Below, piece after piece: positions 62,693-64,000 of a stretch of 64,000 nucleotides of DNA. Under the pieces are notes generated by a model. The model saw only the letters and a list, made by a program, of their open reading frames with translations, was not told the origin of the DNA and made no database searches. The translations under genes were made by a program, and so were the position numbers. Position 1 is the first letter of the stretch. Each line of letters begins with the position of its first letter. Source of the stretch: Ruminococcus sp. (GTDB lineage Bacteria; Bacillota; Clostridia; Oscillospirales; Ruminococcaceae); contig JAFWSI010000070.1 in assembly GCA_017519415.1 (NCBI GenBank), positions 124,001-188,000 of the forward strand. Direction: 5' to 3'.

Positions 62693-64000
62693 ATGATTTT
62701 TAAAAGGAAAATAGTCCGTGATACGATAACACTGACGCTTATACAACTCTTTCTCGATTCAGCTTCGCTGTTCCTTAACGTGTTTATAACCCGAAAGATC
62801 GGAGCTTCGGCTATAGGCATACTGAGCCTGATGGGTTCGTTTATCGGACTTGCGGGAATTCTTTCAAACGGCAACGCATTCCTTTGTGCAAGCCGTCTTA
62901 TTTCAGAGGAGCTCGGCAAACCTGGCGGTAATCCCGAGGGCATACTTTTTCATGGCGTGAAGCTTTGCCTGCTGCTGAGTACTTTTGTTTCGGGAGCTGT
63001 CCTTTTGCTTGCGGGCCCCATAAGCCTTCGTTTTTTCAGCGGAGCAGATATTGTACAGGCATTGCGCCTTATGCCTGTGGCTTTCATAACCGGTGCAGTC
63101 TCATCATGTCTTAAAGGGTATTTCAATGCTATACGCCGAGCAGCAATAACAGCGGCTGGAGATATAGCAGAGTTTATAACTAAAAGCGCAGTTATTGTAC
63201 TGGGAACGATATTTTTCAAAACCTCAGACGAAAACGGTATATGTGCAATGATGATAAGCGGGATCATTGCGGGGAATATTATTTCTATGATATTTCTTCT
63301 ACTTGCTTATACGAAAATCCGAAAGAAGTCAACAGGAAAATGTTCAATTTCTTTCATGAAATATGCGTGCTGTTCATTTCCCATAATGGGCGGCAGTATC
63401 CTTACAGCAGTCCTCAGCAGTACAAACGACGCCCTTGTGCCGATATGTCTCAGACAGTATGGTGACAGTGCGGGGACTGCTCTTGGCAGTTTCGGTATAT
63501 TTGAAGCAATAGTTATTCCGACGCTGTTCTTTCCTTCTGTTGTATTATGCTCGATCTCGGGCATAATAGTCAGTGAATCGGCCCGTGCAAGAGCAGGCGG
63601 AAATGCTGCGAGAGTAAAATATATTGCAGATCAGGCCAAGGACTGTACTTTGATATTCTCCGTGTTTGCAGCTGCCGTACTTATACGTTTTGGCGGAAGT
63701 ATAGGTGAACTGCTCGGCGGCGGAGAGCTTGCGGGAAGAATGATAACCATGATAGCGCCTGTAGTTCCGTTTATATATATGGAGATAGTTTTTGAAGCTA
63801 TAATAAAAGGAATGGGGGAGCAGAGCTTTTCTTCGGCAAATTACCTTGCAGAGTATGTCATAAGGATAGCCTTTGTTCTTGTATTTGTGCCGCTTATTGG
63901 ACTGTATGGCGTTATCCTTTCATATTACGCCAGCAACATATTCGGAAACTGTATGCGTTTTTACAAGGTAATAAAGCTATCGGGAGCAAATTCCGCAATA
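62693..64000 (+). CDS. MATE/MVF-like polysaccharide or lipid flippase (truncated by window end)
   Basis: An open frame of 436 codons runs to the window end with no stop, starting at ATG 62693 after CGGAGGG. The product is very hydrophobic with about ten or eleven helices. It has the L-T-L-I-Q-L-F-L-D-S-A-S and G-I-L-S-L-M-G-S-F-I-G pattern near the N-terminus and G-L-Y-G-V-I-L-S near the visible end. These suit the SpoVB/MVF branch of the MATE-like superfamily, often polysaccharide or lipid II flippases. A TATAAT lies at 62662-62667 with a poor -35. Confidence 0.8.
   Translation, partial: MIFKRKIVRDTITLTLIQLFLDSASLFLNVFITRKIGASAIGILSLMGSFIGLAGILSNGNAFLCASRLISEELGKPGGNPEGILFHGVKLCLLLSTFVSGAVLLLAGPISLRFFSGADIVQALRLMPVAFITGAVSSCLKGYFNAIRRAAITAAGDIAEFITKSAVIVLGTIFFKTSDENGICAMMISGIIAGNIISMIFLLLAYTKIRKKSTGKCSISFMKYACCSFPIMGGSILTAVLSSTNDALVPICLRQYGDSAGTALGSFGIFEAIVIPTLFFPSVVLCSISGIIVSESARARAGGNAARVKYIADQAKDCTLIFSVFAAAVLIRFGGSIGELLGGGELAGRMITMIAPVVPFIYMEIVFEAIIKGMGEQSFSSANYLAEYVIRIAFVLVFVPLIGLYGVILSYYASNIFGNCMRFYKVIKLSGANSAI

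Overview
The window looks like chromosome from a fibre-degrading Ruminococcus (Oscillospiraceae, Bacillota). The evidence is type I dockerins of the ruminococcal kind on secreted proteins, threonine-rich linkers, a GH5 glycoside hydrolase, a trimeric HydC-HydB-HydA [FeFe] hydrogenase, PolC, the Mini-III/Prp/L27 set of Gram-positive housekeeping genes, and consensus sigma-A promoters (TTGACA-17-TATAAT). The species cannot be fixed from the sequence alone. Most of the window is core genome. I see no prophage, insertion sequence, integrase or CRISPR array.

Layout. 1-1320: the end of tsf and an unrecognised membrane protein. 1334-9472: a probable operon of MoxR ATPase, DUF58 protein, membrane transglutaminase, a secreted C39-like peptidase with dockerin, prmA, and an unrecognised protein. 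9492-13057: rplU-prp-rpmA behind an L21-type leader, then obg, mrnC and a YebC gene. 13075-14499: a GNAT acetyltransferase, then mntP behind a yybP-ykoY (Mn2+) riboswitch. 14511-17217 (minus): a DUF4250 gene and a large dockerin protein of repeats. 17557-21913: hydCBA. 21915-25079: a small Cys-rich protein, a rubrerythrin, and minus-strand MATE and plsY genes. 25213-28735: an ECF sigma factor with a large membrane partner, and a minus-strand GH5 enzyme. 29031-29242: two tRNA-Ser genes on the minus strand. 29450-41212: pyrH-frr-uppS-cdsA-dxr-rseP-rnz-ispG-polC. 41214-50842: a nearly complete histidine operon (hisZGDCBH-x-x-AF-x-IE) with three non-his genes inside it. 50843-53559: a minus-strand SGNH hydrolase, then an LbH acyltransferase-like gene and a Thr-linker secreted protein. 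53578-59440: a giant DUF4011/DUF3320 helicase. 59457-61534: murT-gatD. 61535-61760: a cluster of short palindromic repeats. 61797-64000: an XRE/zinc-ribbon regulator and a truncated MATE-like flippase.

How the genes work together. The hydrogenase trimer would reoxidise NADH and ferredoxin as H2 during fermentation. uppS, cdsA, dxr, ispG and murT-gatD feed the isoprenoid, phospholipid and peptidoglycan supply. Dockerin and Thr-linker proteins point to a cell-surface, cellulosome-type secretome.

The most interesting points are these. (1) A CX5R tyrosine-phosphatase-like gene sits in a histidine operon that has no recognisable histidinol-phosphate phosphatase. (2) The 1,922-residue DUF4011 helicase carries an N-terminal transglutaminase-like Cys/His motif and a Vsr/PD-(D/E)XK-like C-terminal domain whose expected acidic residue appears to be Asn. 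(3) The dockerin protein downstream of DUF4250 is built only of repeats. (4) The ECF sigma factor is paired with a single-pass membrane protein that lacks the usual zinc anti-sigma motif.
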